From Flavobacterium proteolyticum (GTDB lineage Bacteria; Bacteroidota; Bacteroidia; Flavobacteriales; Flavobacteriaceae): 64,000 bases of DNA. Shown in pieces: positions 34,358-42,683 of this stretch. The notes beneath the pieces were generated by a model. It saw only the letters and a list, made by a program, of their open reading frames with translations. It did not search any database and had not been told where the DNA came from. The stretch spans positions 806,001 to 870,000 of the forward strand of contig NZ_JADFTZ010000001.1 in NCBI RefSeq assembly GCF_015223105.1. The letters run 5' to 3'. The position numbers were made by a program, and so were the translations under genes. The first letter of the stretch is position 1, and each line of letters opens with the position of its first letter.

Positions 34358-35674
34358 ATGGAGTTGAAAGAAAAAATGTTAGCTTCTTTCATGGCCTTTG
34401 AAGAAAAAATCAAAGACAATGAAGATTTGCACGAAGTTCGAAATCACGCCATAAAAAATTTCGAAAACAAAGGTTTCCCAACCAAAAAAGAGGAAGCTTG
34501 GAAATACACGTCGTTAAATGCCATTTTAAAAAATGACTTTTCGGTTTTCCCAAAAAAGGATAACGCCATCGAATTTAAAGACGTAAAAAAGTATTTCTTA
34601 CACGAAATTGATACCTACAAAGTAGTTTTCATTGACGGAATTTTCAGTTCGTTTTTGTCTTCTACTACACATGATGGTTTAGATGTTTGTTTGATGGCTT
34701 CGGCATTGACCAAACCTAAATATAAAATGGTAATCGATACCTATTTTAATCAAATTGCGAGTAAAGAAGAGAGTTTGACTTCTCTAAATACGGCTTTTTC
34801 ATTGGAAGGTGCTTATATCAACATTCCAAAAAGTAAAGTGGTTGAAAAACCAATCGAAATCATCTATTTCTCAACCGGAAATGAAGCGGCTTTGATGGTA
34901 CAACCTCGAAATTTAATCATCGTTGGAGAAAACGCTCACGTGCAAATCGTAGAACGTCATCAAAGTTTGAATAGTAATCCGGTTTTAACGAATTCGGTTA
35001 CCGAAATTTTCGCTCAAAAACGCGCTATTGTAGATTACTACAAAGTACAAAATGATGTACAAACTGCTAATTTGATTGACAATACGTACATTGCGCAAAA
35101 GCAAGAGAGTAGAGTAGCAGTGCACACGTTTTCGTTTGGTGGAAACATCACCAGAAATAACTTGAATTTCTATCACCAAGGAGAACGAATCGATTCCACG
35201 TTAAAAGGAATTACTATTATTGGCGACAAACAACACGTAGATCATTATACATTGGTGCACCATGCGCAACCAAATTGCGAAAGTCACCAAAACTATAAAA
35301 CGATTTTACATGATAATTCAACAGGAGTTTTCAATGGGAAAATCTTCGTTGAAAAAGAAGCACAAAAAACCGATGCATTCCAACAAAACAACAACATTTT
35401 AATTGGCGATAAAGCGACTATCAACGCAAAACCACAATTGGAAATCTTTGCCGATGATGTAAAATGTTCACACGGTTGTACGATTGGACAATTAGACGAA
35501 AGCGCAATGTTTTACATGCAACAACGCGGAATTCCGAAAAAAGAAGCAAAAGCTTTGTTGATGTATGCGTTTACAAGTGAAGTAACCAATAGCATCAAAA
35601 TTCCAGAATTAAAAGCAAAAATAGGAAGAATTATTGCAGATAAATTAGGGGTTAATATGGGATTTGATTTGTAA
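34358..35674 (+). CDS. sufD: Fe-S cluster assembly protein SufD
   Basis: 438 residues. The N-terminal part is divergent (FPTKKEEAWKYTSLNAIL is the SufD signature KxExWRYT), followed by the beta-helix domain shared with SufB, with FNGKIFVEKEAQKTDAFQQNNNILI, KPQLEIFADDVKCSHGCTIGQLDESAMFYMQQRGIPK near the C-terminus. It forms the SufBC2D complex. Its start follows the sufC stop by 1 base. A terminator closes the sufABCD unit right after it. Confidence 0.96.
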   Translation: MELKEKMLASFMAFEEKIKDNEDLHEVRNHAIKNFENKGFPTKKEEAWKYTSLNAILKNDFSVFPKKDNAIEFKDVKKYFLHEIDTYKVVFIDGIFSSFLSSTTHDGLDVCLMASALTKPKYKMVIDTYFNQIASKEESLTSLNTAFSLEGAYINIPKSKVVEKPIEIIYFSTGNEAALMVQPRNLIIVGENAHVQIVERHQSLNSNPVLTNSVTEIFAQKRAIVDYYKVQNDVQTANLIDNTYIAQKQESRVAVHTFSFGGNITRNNLNFYHQGERIDSTLKGITIIGDKQHVDHYTLVHHAQPNCESHQNYKTILHDNSTGVFNGKIFVEKEAQKTDAFQQNNNILIGDKATINAKPQLEIFADDVKCSHGCTIGQLDESAMFYMQQRGIPKKEAKALLMYAFTSEVTNSIKIPELKAKIGRIIADKLGVNMGFDL

Positions 35675-35696
35675 TCATCCTTATGTAAATAGTAGA

Positions 35697-35722
35697 AAAC
35701 CGCTCAAAAGGCGGTTTTTTTA
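35697..35722 (+). terminator. Terminator after sufD
   Basis: Stem AAACCGC (35697-35703), loop TCAAAAG, stem GCGGTTT (35711-35717), then a T run. It separates sufABCD from the membrane protein pair and sufS. Confidence 0.88.
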
Positions 35723-35767
35723 TGTCTTTAAATCAGAATTTCCTTATCTTTAATAAAATTTTAAAGT

Positions 35768-36769
35768 ATGGAAAGACCTCATTTTTCAGAATTACAACTC
35801 CAAAAACTCCATCAAAAGGAATTTTTGAAAGACAAAGATTTGGAGGAAATTGCTAATTATCAAAAGAAAGGTATTTTTTCCTTGCGAAGCGAATTGCTTT
35901 TAATGATTTACTTTTCGATAATCTTATTTACTTCTGGAATTGGAGTAATTGTCTACAACAACATAGATTCTATTGGACATTTAGCGATTCTTTCGGCTAA
36001 TTTTATTTTGATGTTGGTATGCTTTTATTTCAGTTTTAAAAAAGCAAAAGGATATTTCAATGATGAGGTTTTGTTCGAAAATCCGTTGTATGATTATTTG
36101 GTTTTAACAGGAAGTTTATTGGCGTGTATTTTTTTGGGTTACATCAATTTCCAATATCAAATTTTTGACGATTCGTATGCTTATGTTTCCTTAATTTCAG
36201 CCGTCTTATGTTTTGCTGTTGCTTATTATTTCGACAATCGAATTGTACTTTCTATGGCGATTACGAGTTTGGCGGCTTTCATTGGAATCAGCATAACACC
36301 AAAAAGTTTGTTTCAAAACGAAGTCTATTCCAATCTAGAATTAACGTATTCTGGATTGATTTTAGGAATGCTTTTGTTGGTTTGGATGGAATATTCGTTG
36401 AAACATAAAATCAAAGCGCATTTTCATTTTGTGTTTGCCACGTTTGCTTTGCATTTGTTGGGCGTTTGTATTTTAGCAGGTTTGGTTTCGGATCATTGGT
36501 GGGTTTTCATTCCCATTTTAATCGGATTTGTGTATTATTTCTATCAGTTTAGTTATCGTGTTTTGGCTACGTCACTTTTTGCTTTTATGTTGTTGTATGG
36601 TTATTTTGGAGTAAATATTGTTGGCGGAAGAATTATTTCGTTTATCCATTTTGAATTTATTTACCAATTTCTAACCATGTTAGCGCCATTTTATGTGGTA
36701 GCGAGTATTTATCTGTTTATTCGATTAGTCAAACAATTTAATGCCAAAAAAAATGCAAGCGTACAATAA
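35768..36769 (+). CDS. Multipass membrane protein, DUF2157-like
   Basis: 333 residues with a soluble N-terminus of about 45 residues (LQKLHQKEFLKDKDLEEIANYQKKGIF) and then eight to ten hydrophobic helices. The arrangement of a short helical cytoplasmic lead followed by many helices recalls the DUF2157 family, but I do not see a decisive signature. The function is unknown. The 3' end overlaps the next gene by 29 bases (or 17 if that gene starts at its second Met), which implies translational coupling and a joint role. It sits between sufD and sufS, though the upstream terminator means it may have its own promoter. Confidence 0.7.
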   Translation: MERPHFSELQLQKLHQKEFLKDKDLEEIANYQKKGIFSLRSELLLMIYFSIILFTSGIGVIVYNNIDSIGHLAILSANFILMLVCFYFSFKKAKGYFNDEVLFENPLYDYLVLTGSLLACIFLGYINFQYQIFDDSYAYVSLISAVLCFAVAYYFDNRIVLSMAITSLAAFIGISITPKSLFQNEVYSNLELTYSGLILGMLLLVWMEYSLKHKIKAHFHFVFATFALHLLGVCILAGLVSDHWWVFIPILIGFVYYFYQFSYRVLATSLFAFMLLYGYFGVNIVGGRIISFIHFEFIYQFLTMLAPFYVVASIYLFIRLVKQFNAKKNASVQ

Positions 36770-37910
36770 ATCCGATTTAGAAAACTATTTTTTGGCCGAA
36801 GAAGCAAAAAAATTATACCAAAAGAAATTCTTGTCAAAAGAGCAATTGCAAAACATTTTCGCCCAATTAGTCCAACTAAAATCGAATTCGAATATTTTCT
36901 TTAGAATTGGATTCTTTTTCTTGGGTAGTTTCTTGATTTCAACCATTATCAGCGCTTTTGGATTAGTTTTATTTCCACTAATTTCGGAGGATTTCGAATT
37001 CATTTTCTTCTTTTATGCGATTGTGGCCTACATTGGATTAGAGGTTTTGGTGAACATGAAGTTTTTTCGACATGGTTTAGATGATGCTTTCGTCCTTACT
37101 TCTCAAATATCTTTTTCAATTGGTATTGGAATTCTCACCGAAGCCATATTGCCGGTTTTAATCACGATGTTAGTCTTAGGACTGTTTTTTGCTATTCGAT
37201 TCATCAATACCATTTCGGCTGTAATAGCTTTCATAGGTTTGGTTGGGATATTTTTCAATTTAATTGTCGAACATGATGTAATGCCCAAATTTTATTTGTC
37301 ATTTGTGGGATTAATTTTAGCCATTTTGGTTTATTTTTTTATAGTTCATTTGGCTAAAAACCAAAATTACTATCCGTATTTCAAAACGTTTGATACCATT
37401 CGAATTGTGAGTTTGCTTTTAGGTTATTTATCAATGAATTATTTAGTAGTTCGCGAATTGTCTCAATCTTTAATGAACTTAGAAATCACAAATAAATCCG
37501 ATGTTCCGCTTGCTTTTGTTTTTTACGGACTCACCTTTTTAATTCCGTTGCTTTATTTCTTTTTGGGAATCCAATGGAAAGACAAATTGGTTTTATACAC
37601 TGGTTTAGCCACTCTAGCGTTTGGATTTTACTCCATTCGTCATTATTATTATTTCTTTCCAATAGAATATGTAATGGTAATCAGCGGAATTTTACTTTTT
37701 GGATTAGCCTATTTGATTATCCAACAATTAAAAAACAAAACCGAAGGCGTTACTTTTCAGCCTGATAGAGATTCCGATGATTCTTTATTATTCAATGCTC
37801 AAGCCGTTTTGTCTTTAGCAAATGCTACCACATCAGCCCCAACTCAAACCAATCCAATGGATTTTGGTGGCGGCGGATTTAGTGGCGGCGGAGCAGGAGA
37901 GAAGTTTTAA
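36741..37910 (+). CDS. Multipass membrane protein with Gly-rich C-terminus
   Basis: 389 residues. The layout repeats that of its neighbour: a soluble helical N-terminus (NKSDLENYFLAEEAKKLYQKKFLSKEQ), then about ten membrane helices. It ends in a short soluble tail, MDFGGGGFSGGGAGEKF, a Gly-rich end like those seen on TPM-domain and DUF2207 proteins. The second Met (36753) could also be the start. The overlap with the preceding gene and similar topology suggest a paralogous or heteromeric pair. No function is known to me; a role in Fe-S assembly is not implied by sequence. Confidence 0.68.
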   Translation: MPKKMQAYNKSDLENYFLAEEAKKLYQKKFLSKEQLQNIFAQLVQLKSNSNIFFRIGFFFLGSFLISTIISAFGLVLFPLISEDFEFIFFFYAIVAYIGLEVLVNMKFFRHGLDDAFVLTSQISFSIGIGILTEAILPVLITMLVLGLFFAIRFINTISAVIAFIGLVGIFFNLIVEHDVMPKFYLSFVGLILAILVYFFIVHLAKNQNYYPYFKTFDTIRIVSLLLGYLSMNYLVVRELSQSLMNLEITNKSDVPLAFVFYGLTFLIPLLYFFLGIQWKDKLVLYTGLATLAFGFYSIRHYYYFFPIEYVMVISGILLFGLAYLIIQQLKNKTEGVTFQPDRDSDDSLLFNAQAVLSLANATTSAPTQTNPMDFGGGGFSGGGAGEKF

Positions 37911-37955
37911 TTCTATTTTAACCTTTATTTATTCTAATTATAAACAATCAAATCG

Positions 37956-37963
37956 TAAATTTG
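37956..37963 (+). promoter_or_regulatory. -7 element of the sufS promoter
   Basis: TAAATTTG exactly matches TAnnTTTG, 18 bases before the sufS ATG at 37982. No TTG is found 19 nt upstream. The upstream in-frame TTG codon (37961) lies inside this element, so it is not the translation start. Confidence 0.55.
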
Positions 37964-37981
37964 TACTCAAATTGTACAAAA

Positions 37982-39196
37982 ATGTTTGATGTTCAAAAAG
38001 TAAGAGCTGATTTTCCCATTTTATCGCAAAAAGTAAATGGCAAACCCTTGGTGTATTTTGATAATGGAGCTACATCGCAAAAGCCACAAGTGGTAATTGA
38101 TGCTATTTCAAAATATTACAGTGAAATCAATGCGAATATTCATCGTGGTGTGCATACGTTGAGTCAATTGGCTACCGATGCGTATGAAGTATCGAGAAAT
38201 ACGATTCAAAACCACTTAAATGCGAAATACAATCACGAAATCATTTTTACTTCGGGAACTACTTTCGGAATTAACTTGGTGGCGAATGGTTTTGCAAGTT
38301 TATTAAAAGCAGGCGATGAGGTTATGGTTTCGGCTTTAGAACATCACAGCAACATTGTGCCGTGGCAATTTTTATGTGAAAAAACAGGAGCGAAGTTGGT
38401 GGTAATTCCAATGAATGAAAAAGGAGAATTGGTTATTTCAGAATTCGACAACTTACTTTCCGAAAAAACGAAAATCATAACGGTTAATCACATTTCAAAT
38501 GCGTTAGGAACGGTTAACCCAATAGAATACATCATCAAAAAAGCTCATGGAGTAGGAGCTGCCGTATTAATCGACGGCGCACAAGCAACGCCACATTTAC
38601 GTCCAGATGTACAAGCATTAAATTGTGATTTTTATGTGTTTTCGGGACATAAAGTTTGTGGACCAACAGGCGTTGGAGTTTTATACGGAAAAGAAGAATG
38701 GTTGCGAAAATTACCACCGTATCAAGGCGGAGGCGAAATGATTGCCGAAGTTACTTTCGAAAAAACAACTTATGCCGATTTGCCACATAAATTTGAAGCC
38801 GGAACTCCTAATATTTCAGGTGGAATTGTTTTGGGAACCGCAATTGATTATATGAATTCGATAGGTTTTGATAACATTGTGGCTTACGAACAAGAATTGT
38901 TAGAGTACGGAACTAAAAGATTACAAGAAATAGAAGGTTTAACGATTTACGGAACGAGTGAAAACAAAGCTTCAGTGATTTCGTTTAATATTGAAGGTAT
39001 TCATCCGTATGACATTGGCACAATTATCGATAAGTTAGGTATAGCGGTTAGAACCGGTCACCATTGTGCCCAACCTATTATGAATTTTTTCAATATTCCA
39101 GGAACGATTAGAGCAAGTTTTGCTTTTTATAATACCAAAGAAGAAATTGATATCTTTGTAGAAGCGGTTAAAAAAGCGCAAATGATGTTATCTTAA
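37982..39196 (+). CDS. sufS: Cysteine desulfurase SufS
   Basis: 404 residues from the ATG at 37982. It is a group II (SufS/CsdA) PLP enzyme: the internal aldimine Lys224 in FSGHKVCGPTGVG, the PLP phosphate region TSGTT and HHSNIVPWQ, and the active-site Cys362 in RTGHHCAQP. It takes sulfur from L-cysteine and passes it as persulfide to SufE. It restarts the suf run after the two membrane proteins and is followed by a META-domain gene, then sufE. Confidence 0.97.
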   Translation: MFDVQKVRADFPILSQKVNGKPLVYFDNGATSQKPQVVIDAISKYYSEINANIHRGVHTLSQLATDAYEVSRNTIQNHLNAKYNHEIIFTSGTTFGINLVANGFASLLKAGDEVMVSALEHHSNIVPWQFLCEKTGAKLVVIPMNEKGELVISEFDNLLSEKTKIITVNHISNALGTVNPIEYIIKKAHGVGAAVLIDGAQATPHLRPDVQALNCDFYVFSGHKVCGPTGVGVLYGKEEWLRKLPPYQGGGEMIAEVTFEKTTYADLPHKFEAGTPNISGGIVLGTAIDYMNSIGFDNIVAYEQELLEYGTKRLQEIEGLTIYGTSENKASVISFNIEGIHPYDIGTIIDKLGIAVRTGHHCAQPIMNFFNIPGTIRASFAFYNTKEEIDIFVEAVKKAQMMLS

Positions 39197-39207
39197 AAAG
39201 TAAAATT

Positions 39208-39957
39208 ATGAAAATTATGCTTACTATTTTCTTGTCTATTTTCCTTTCAAAAGGTTGTGCGCAAGACCAAGAACTATCTGATGTTAAAATTGTTTATGGA
39301 GCTAACACAAGAGGTTATCACAGAATGATAACAATTGAAAATGGGACATTTTCGTTAGTTAGTCAAAGAGATGGAAACCCAAGTGTTGTCAATTTAACAG
39401 ATACACAATGGAAAAAGTTAGCGGAATTATATAGTAAAATAGATTTAAAAACTTTCAACGATTTAGAAGGTCCAACTATGGAGCGTGCGCATGATGGGAA
39501 ACCTCATGCTGATATGACAATTGTGGTGAAAGATAAAACGTATACAACTAAAGGATTTGATCATACAATTCCGCCTGCTAAAATTAAAGAATTTGTTGAT
39601 TATATTAATAAAATTGCTGATGATTCTGTCTTCAAAAATCCAATTTTAGGAAGTTATGTTGTAGAAGAATTAGTAGGAGTTAACGTAGTTGAAAAAAACT
39701 ATTTTATTAGTTTTGAAAACGAGAAAATTTCGGGTTTTATGGGTTGTAATATGTATTCTGGAACGTATAATCTGAATAATGAAAATATAATTATTTCACC
39801 CTTGATGGCAACAAAGAAATATTGTGAAAATGAAATGAAAAATGAAGATGTTTGGTTTAAATCTGTTTCTAATGTTTCTCGTTTCGAAATCGAAAACAAA
39901 ACAATTTTTCTTTTAGACAACGAAAATAAAGTAGTTTTAAAAGCAACAAAAAAATAA
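39208..39957 (+). CDS. META-domain lipoprotein within the suf run
   Basis: 249 residues with a signal peptide and lipobox (SIFLSKGCAQDQ, Cys17). The N-terminal half (about 25-145) is a domain I do not recognise (VYGANTRGYHRMITIENG, HDGKPHADMTIVVKDKTY). The C-terminal half is a META domain like HslJ: GSYVVEELVGVNV, FENEKISGFMGCNMYSGTYNL, ISPLMATKKYCENEM. META domains occur in surface or stress-related proteins and their exact function is unclear. The gene lies 11 bases after sufS and 2 bases before sufE, an unusual place for an envelope lipoprotein, and is surely cotranscribed with them. Confidence 0.82.
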   Translation: MKIMLTIFLSIFLSKGCAQDQELSDVKIVYGANTRGYHRMITIENGTFSLVSQRDGNPSVVNLTDTQWKKLAELYSKIDLKTFNDLEGPTMERAHDGKPHADMTIVVKDKTYTTKGFDHTIPPAKIKEFVDYINKIADDSVFKNPILGSYVVEELVGVNVVEKNYFISFENEKISGFMGCNMYSGTYNLNNENIIISPLMATKKYCENEMKNEDVWFKSVSNVSRFEIENKTIFLLDNENKVVLKATKK

Positions 39958-39959
39958 GA

Positions 39960-40379
39960 ATGACAATTAAAGAAATACAAAACGAAATCGTAGATGAGTT
40001 CTCTATGTTTGATGACTGGATGCAACGCTACGAATACATTATCGAATTAGGGAAGTCGCTTCCATTAATCGATGAACAATACAAAGTAGACGAAAATATC
40101 ATCAAAGGTTGCCAATCAAAAGTTTGGGTATACGGAGAAGAACAAGACGGGAAAATCGTCTTTACAGCCGATAGTGATGCTATTTTGACCAAAGGAATTA
40201 TTGCTATTTTAATCCGAGCTTTTTCTAATCAATCACCAAAGGATATTTTAGATGCAAATACTGATTTTATTGACGAAATCGGTTTAAAAGAACATTTATC
40301 ACCAACAAGAGCCAATGGTTTAGTTTCAATGATAAAACAAATAAAAATGTATGCTTTGGCATTTCAATCAAAGCAATAA
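39960..40379 (+). CDS. sufE: SufE sulfur acceptor
   Basis: 139 residues of the SufE/CsdE family. The persulfide-accepting Cys51 is in VDENIIKGCQSKVWVYG, preceded by FSMFDDWMQRYEYIIELGKSLP and followed by GIIAILIRAFSNQSPKDIL. SufE takes the persulfide from SufS and gives it to SufB. It is 2 bases after the META-domain gene. Confidence 0.96.
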   Translation: MTIKEIQNEIVDEFSMFDDWMQRYEYIIELGKSLPLIDEQYKVDENIIKGCQSKVWVYGEEQDGKIVFTADSDAILTKGIIAILIRAFSNQSPKDILDANTDFIDEIGLKEHLSPTRANGLVSMIKQIKMYALAFQSKQ

Positions 40380-40425
40380 TTAAAATTTAAAACCACAAGT
40401 TTTCAGATTAACGGAACACTTTTAA

Positions 40426-40439
40426 CTGAATATTGAATA
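40426..40439 (+). repeat. Short 7-bp tandem repeat (CTGAATA/TTGAATA)
   Basis: Two degenerate copies, CTGAATA and TTGAATA, lie just before the DUF59 gene. They share the 7-bp period of the repeats at 6020-6035 and 40808-40833. Confidence 0.45.
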
Positions 40440-40450
40440 CTAAAAATAAA

Positions 40451-40774
40451 ATGGAAGAATTTAACGATACAATCAACTTAGGCGAAGACGTTGTCAAAGT
40501 TTTAAAAGGAATTTTTGATCCAGAGATTCCAGTAGATATTTACGAATTAGGTTTAATCTACGACGTAATGATTAATGAGGATAACGATGTAAAAATCTTA
40601 ATGACCTTAACATCACCAAACTGCCCAGTAGCGGAAACGTTACCGCAAGAGGTAGAGGAGAAAATAAAGTCTATAGATGCTGTTAAATCTTGCGAAGTTG
40701 AAATTACTTTTGATCCGCCATGGAGCAAAGATTTAATGAGCGAAGAAGCAAAATTAGAATTAGGAATGTTGTAA
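40451..40774 (+). CDS. DUF59/MIP18-family Fe-S maturation protein (SufT/PaaD-like)
   Basis: 107 residues from the ATG at 40451; an upstream TTG is rejected. It is a single DUF59 domain: VLKGIFDPEIPVDIYELGLIYDV, then MTLTSPNCPVAETLPQEVEEKI with the conserved Cys, and the end EITFDPPWSKDLMSEEAKLELGML. DUF59 proteins assist transfer of Fe-S clusters to targets, and some act inside suf operons. The gene follows sufE by 71 bases that contain a 7-bp-period repeat. Confidence 0.93.
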   Translation: MEEFNDTINLGEDVVKVLKGIFDPEIPVDIYELGLIYDVMINEDNDVKILMTLTSPNCPVAETLPQEVEEKIKSIDAVKSCEVEITFDPPWSKDLMSEEAKLELGML

Positions 40775-40807
40775 AATTTGTTTAATGTTTCTAGTTTTAG
40801 GTTGCTC

Positions 40808-40833
40808 AACTTGAAACTTGAAACTTGAAACTT
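40808..40833 (+). repeat. 7-bp tandem repeat (AACTTGA x3.7)
   Basis: AACTTGA is repeated three full times plus a partial copy (40808-40814, 40815-40821, 40822-40828) in the gap before the DUF2480 gene. A 7-bp period also occurs at 6020-6035 and 40426-40439. Confidence 0.85.
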
Positions 40834-40838
40834 TTCAA

Positions 40839-41342
40839 ATGGACGAAATAGTAAACAAAGTAGCGCAAAGTTCTTTGATGGTATTCGATTTAGAGGATTA
40901 CTATCCAGATAATCATGTGGTAGATTTAGATATTTCGCAATGGTTATTAGAGGGATTTATCTTAAAAGAATCCGATTTTCGTGACCAATTAAAAAACAAT
41001 GATTGGTCTCAATATGAAGACAAATACGTTGCTTTATATTGTTCTACCGATGCGATACTTCCTGCTTGGGCTTTTGCTTTAGTTTCGGTTCATTTGGCAC
41101 CTCATGCATTAAAAGTAATTCACGGAAGTAAAGAATTAGCGGTTTTTGAGTGGTATCAAGATATATTGAACAAACTCGATTATACCGACTATTTTCAAAA
41201 ACCGGTAATTCTTAAAGGTTGTTCTAAAAAACCAGTTCCTAACCAAGTGTATACTTTAGCGATTCAAAAATTGATAAAAGTTGCTAAAAGCGTAATGTTT
41301 GGTGAGGCTTGTTCAGCAGTTCCATTATTCAAATCAAAATAA
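40839..41342 (+). CDS. DUF2480 family protein
   Basis: 167 residues from the ATG at 40839 (MDEIVNKVAQSSLMVFDLEDYYP); the in-frame extension upstream is read through the AACTTGA repeat and is rejected. The pattern FDLEDYYPDNHVVDLDISQWLLEGFILKESDFR plus ILKGCSKKPVPNQVYTLAIQKLIKVAKSVMFGEACSAVPLF matches DUF2480, a Bacteroidetes family commonly found in suf operons. The two Cys in GCSKKP and GEACS could be functional, though this is a guess. It is the last gene of the suf region. Confidence 0.85.
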   Translation: MDEIVNKVAQSSLMVFDLEDYYPDNHVVDLDISQWLLEGFILKESDFRDQLKNNDWSQYEDKYVALYCSTDAILPAWAFALVSVHLAPHALKVIHGSKELAVFEWYQDILNKLDYTDYFQKPVILKGCSKKPVPNQVYTLAIQKLIKVAKSVMFGEACSAVPLFKSK

Positions 41343-41371
41343 AAAAAGACCTCAATTGAGGTCTTTTTTTA
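41341..41371. terminator. Bidirectional terminator between DUF2480 and hflX
   Basis: A near-perfect palindrome: AAAAAAAGACCTCAA (41341-41355) and TTGAGGTCTTTTTTT (41356-41370). It serves convergent transcripts from both sides. Confidence 0.9.
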
Positions 41372-42592
41372 TTCGTTTTCAACAGCATCTTTATAATCTG
41401 GATATAAAAATTTGTTGTAAGGAAATCTTGTAATGTGAATTTCTCTTACTGCCTCGTATACTTTTTCTCTGAATTCCTCAAAATTTGCCTTTTCAGTAGC
41501 TGAAATAAACAACGTGTTTTTATCACCTAATTTGCTCATCCAAGTTCTTTTCCAATCTTCCAAAGTATAATGTTTGGTAGTTTTTTCAACACTTAAATCA
41601 TTTTCATCAAAATGTTCTGATTTGTAAGCGTCAATTTTATTAAAAACCATAATCGTAGGTTTGTCCGCACTTTTAATATCTTGTAAAATTTGGTTTACCG
41701 ATTCAATATGGTCTTCAAAGTCAGGATGCGAAATATCTACTACATGAAGCAATAAATCAGCCTCTCTAACTTCATCTAAGGTGCTTTTAAACGATTCAAC
41801 TAACTGAGTTGGTAGTTTTCTAATAAATCCAACCGTATCGCTTAAAAGGAATGGTAAATTCTTTATTACAGTTTTTCGAACAGTTGTGTCAAGTGTTGCG
41901 AATAATTTGTTTTCTACGAAAACATCACTTTTTCCTACAGCATTCATCAAAGTTGATTTTCCAACATTGGTATAACCCACTAAAGCTACACGAACCATAG
42001 CCCCACGATTACTGCGTTGCGTTGCCATTTGTTTGTCGATTACTTTAATTTTTTCTTTCAATAACGAAATTCTATCGCGCACAATACGACGGTCGGTTTC
42101 AATTTCAGTTTCTCCGGGACCACGCATTCCAATTCCTCCTTTTTGACGTTCAAGGTGGGTCCACATTCCGGTTAAACGAGGTAATAAATATTGGCATTGT
42201 GCTAATTCTACTTGTGTTCTTGCATACGAAGTTTCAGCACGTTGGGCGAAGATATCTAAGATAAGATTGGTTCTGTCTAATACTTTACAATCTAATTCTT
42301 TGGTAATATTTTTGGATTGTGAAGGCGTTAATTCATCATCAAAAATTACAGTTTTAATGTTGTTATCTTTAATGAAGTATTTGATTTCTTCCAGTTTTCC
42401 AGTTCCTACAAATGTTTTTGGATTGGGTTTATCCATTTTTTGCGAAAAACGCTTGATAACGGTTCCACCAGCGGTAAATGTCAAAAATTCCAATTCGTCA
42501 AGATATTCGTTTAGTTTATCTTCACTTTGGTTTTGGGTTACAATTCCTACCACTATTGATTTTTCAAAGTCAATAACTTCTTTCTCTAACAT
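41369..42592 (-). CDS. hflX: Ribosome-associated GTPase HflX
   Basis: 407 residues. The N-terminal HflX domain includes FVGTGKLEEIKYFIKDN and VIFDDELTPSQSKNITKEL, then QLPRLTG-like RLTGMWTHLERQKGGIGMRGPGETEIETDRR, the family signature. The G domain has G1 GYTNVGKST, G3 DTVGFIRKLP, and G4 FNKID. HflX splits 70S or hibernating ribosomes and helps rescue under heat stress. It is convergent with the suf region. No hfq neighbour is present. Confidence 0.96.
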   Translation of the reverse strand: MLEKEVIDFEKSIVVGIVTQNQSEDKLNEYLDELEFLTFTAGGTVIKRFSQKMDKPNPKTFVGTGKLEEIKYFIKDNNIKTVIFDDELTPSQSKNITKELDCKVLDRTNLILDIFAQRAETSYARTQVELAQCQYLLPRLTGMWTHLERQKGGIGMRGPGETEIETDRRIVRDRISLLKEKIKVIDKQMATQRSNRGAMVRVALVGYTNVGKSTLMNAVGKSDVFVENKLFATLDTTVRKTVIKNLPFLLSDTVGFIRKLPTQLVESFKSTLDEVREADLLLHVVDISHPDFEDHIESVNQILQDIKSADKPTIMVFNKIDAYKSEHFDENDLSVEKTTKHYTLEDWKRTWMSKLGDKNTLFISATEKANFEEFREKVYEAVREIHITRFPYNKFLYPDYKDAVENE

Positions 42593-42636
42593 AATCGTTC
42601 TTTAAGAATACAAAGGTACGAAATAGCAAGCATAAA

Positions 42637-42664
42637 AAAAGCGACTCGATTAGAGCCGCTTTTA
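42637..42664 (-). terminator. Terminator after the DUF5689 lipoprotein gene
   Basis: Stem AAAAGCG (42637-42643) and CGCTTTT (42657-42663), extended by CTC/GAG across one mismatch, with the loop GATTA. The A run upstream supplies the U run for the leftward transcript. Confidence 0.8.
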
Positions 42665-42683
42665 TAATTTTATAGAATTGTAA

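Noticed and set aside
41937..41955. CCTACAGCATTC, a partial match to the 19-bp regulated element inside hflX
   Set aside because: Only eight bases agree, it is within coding sequence, and no -7 element lies at the right distance.
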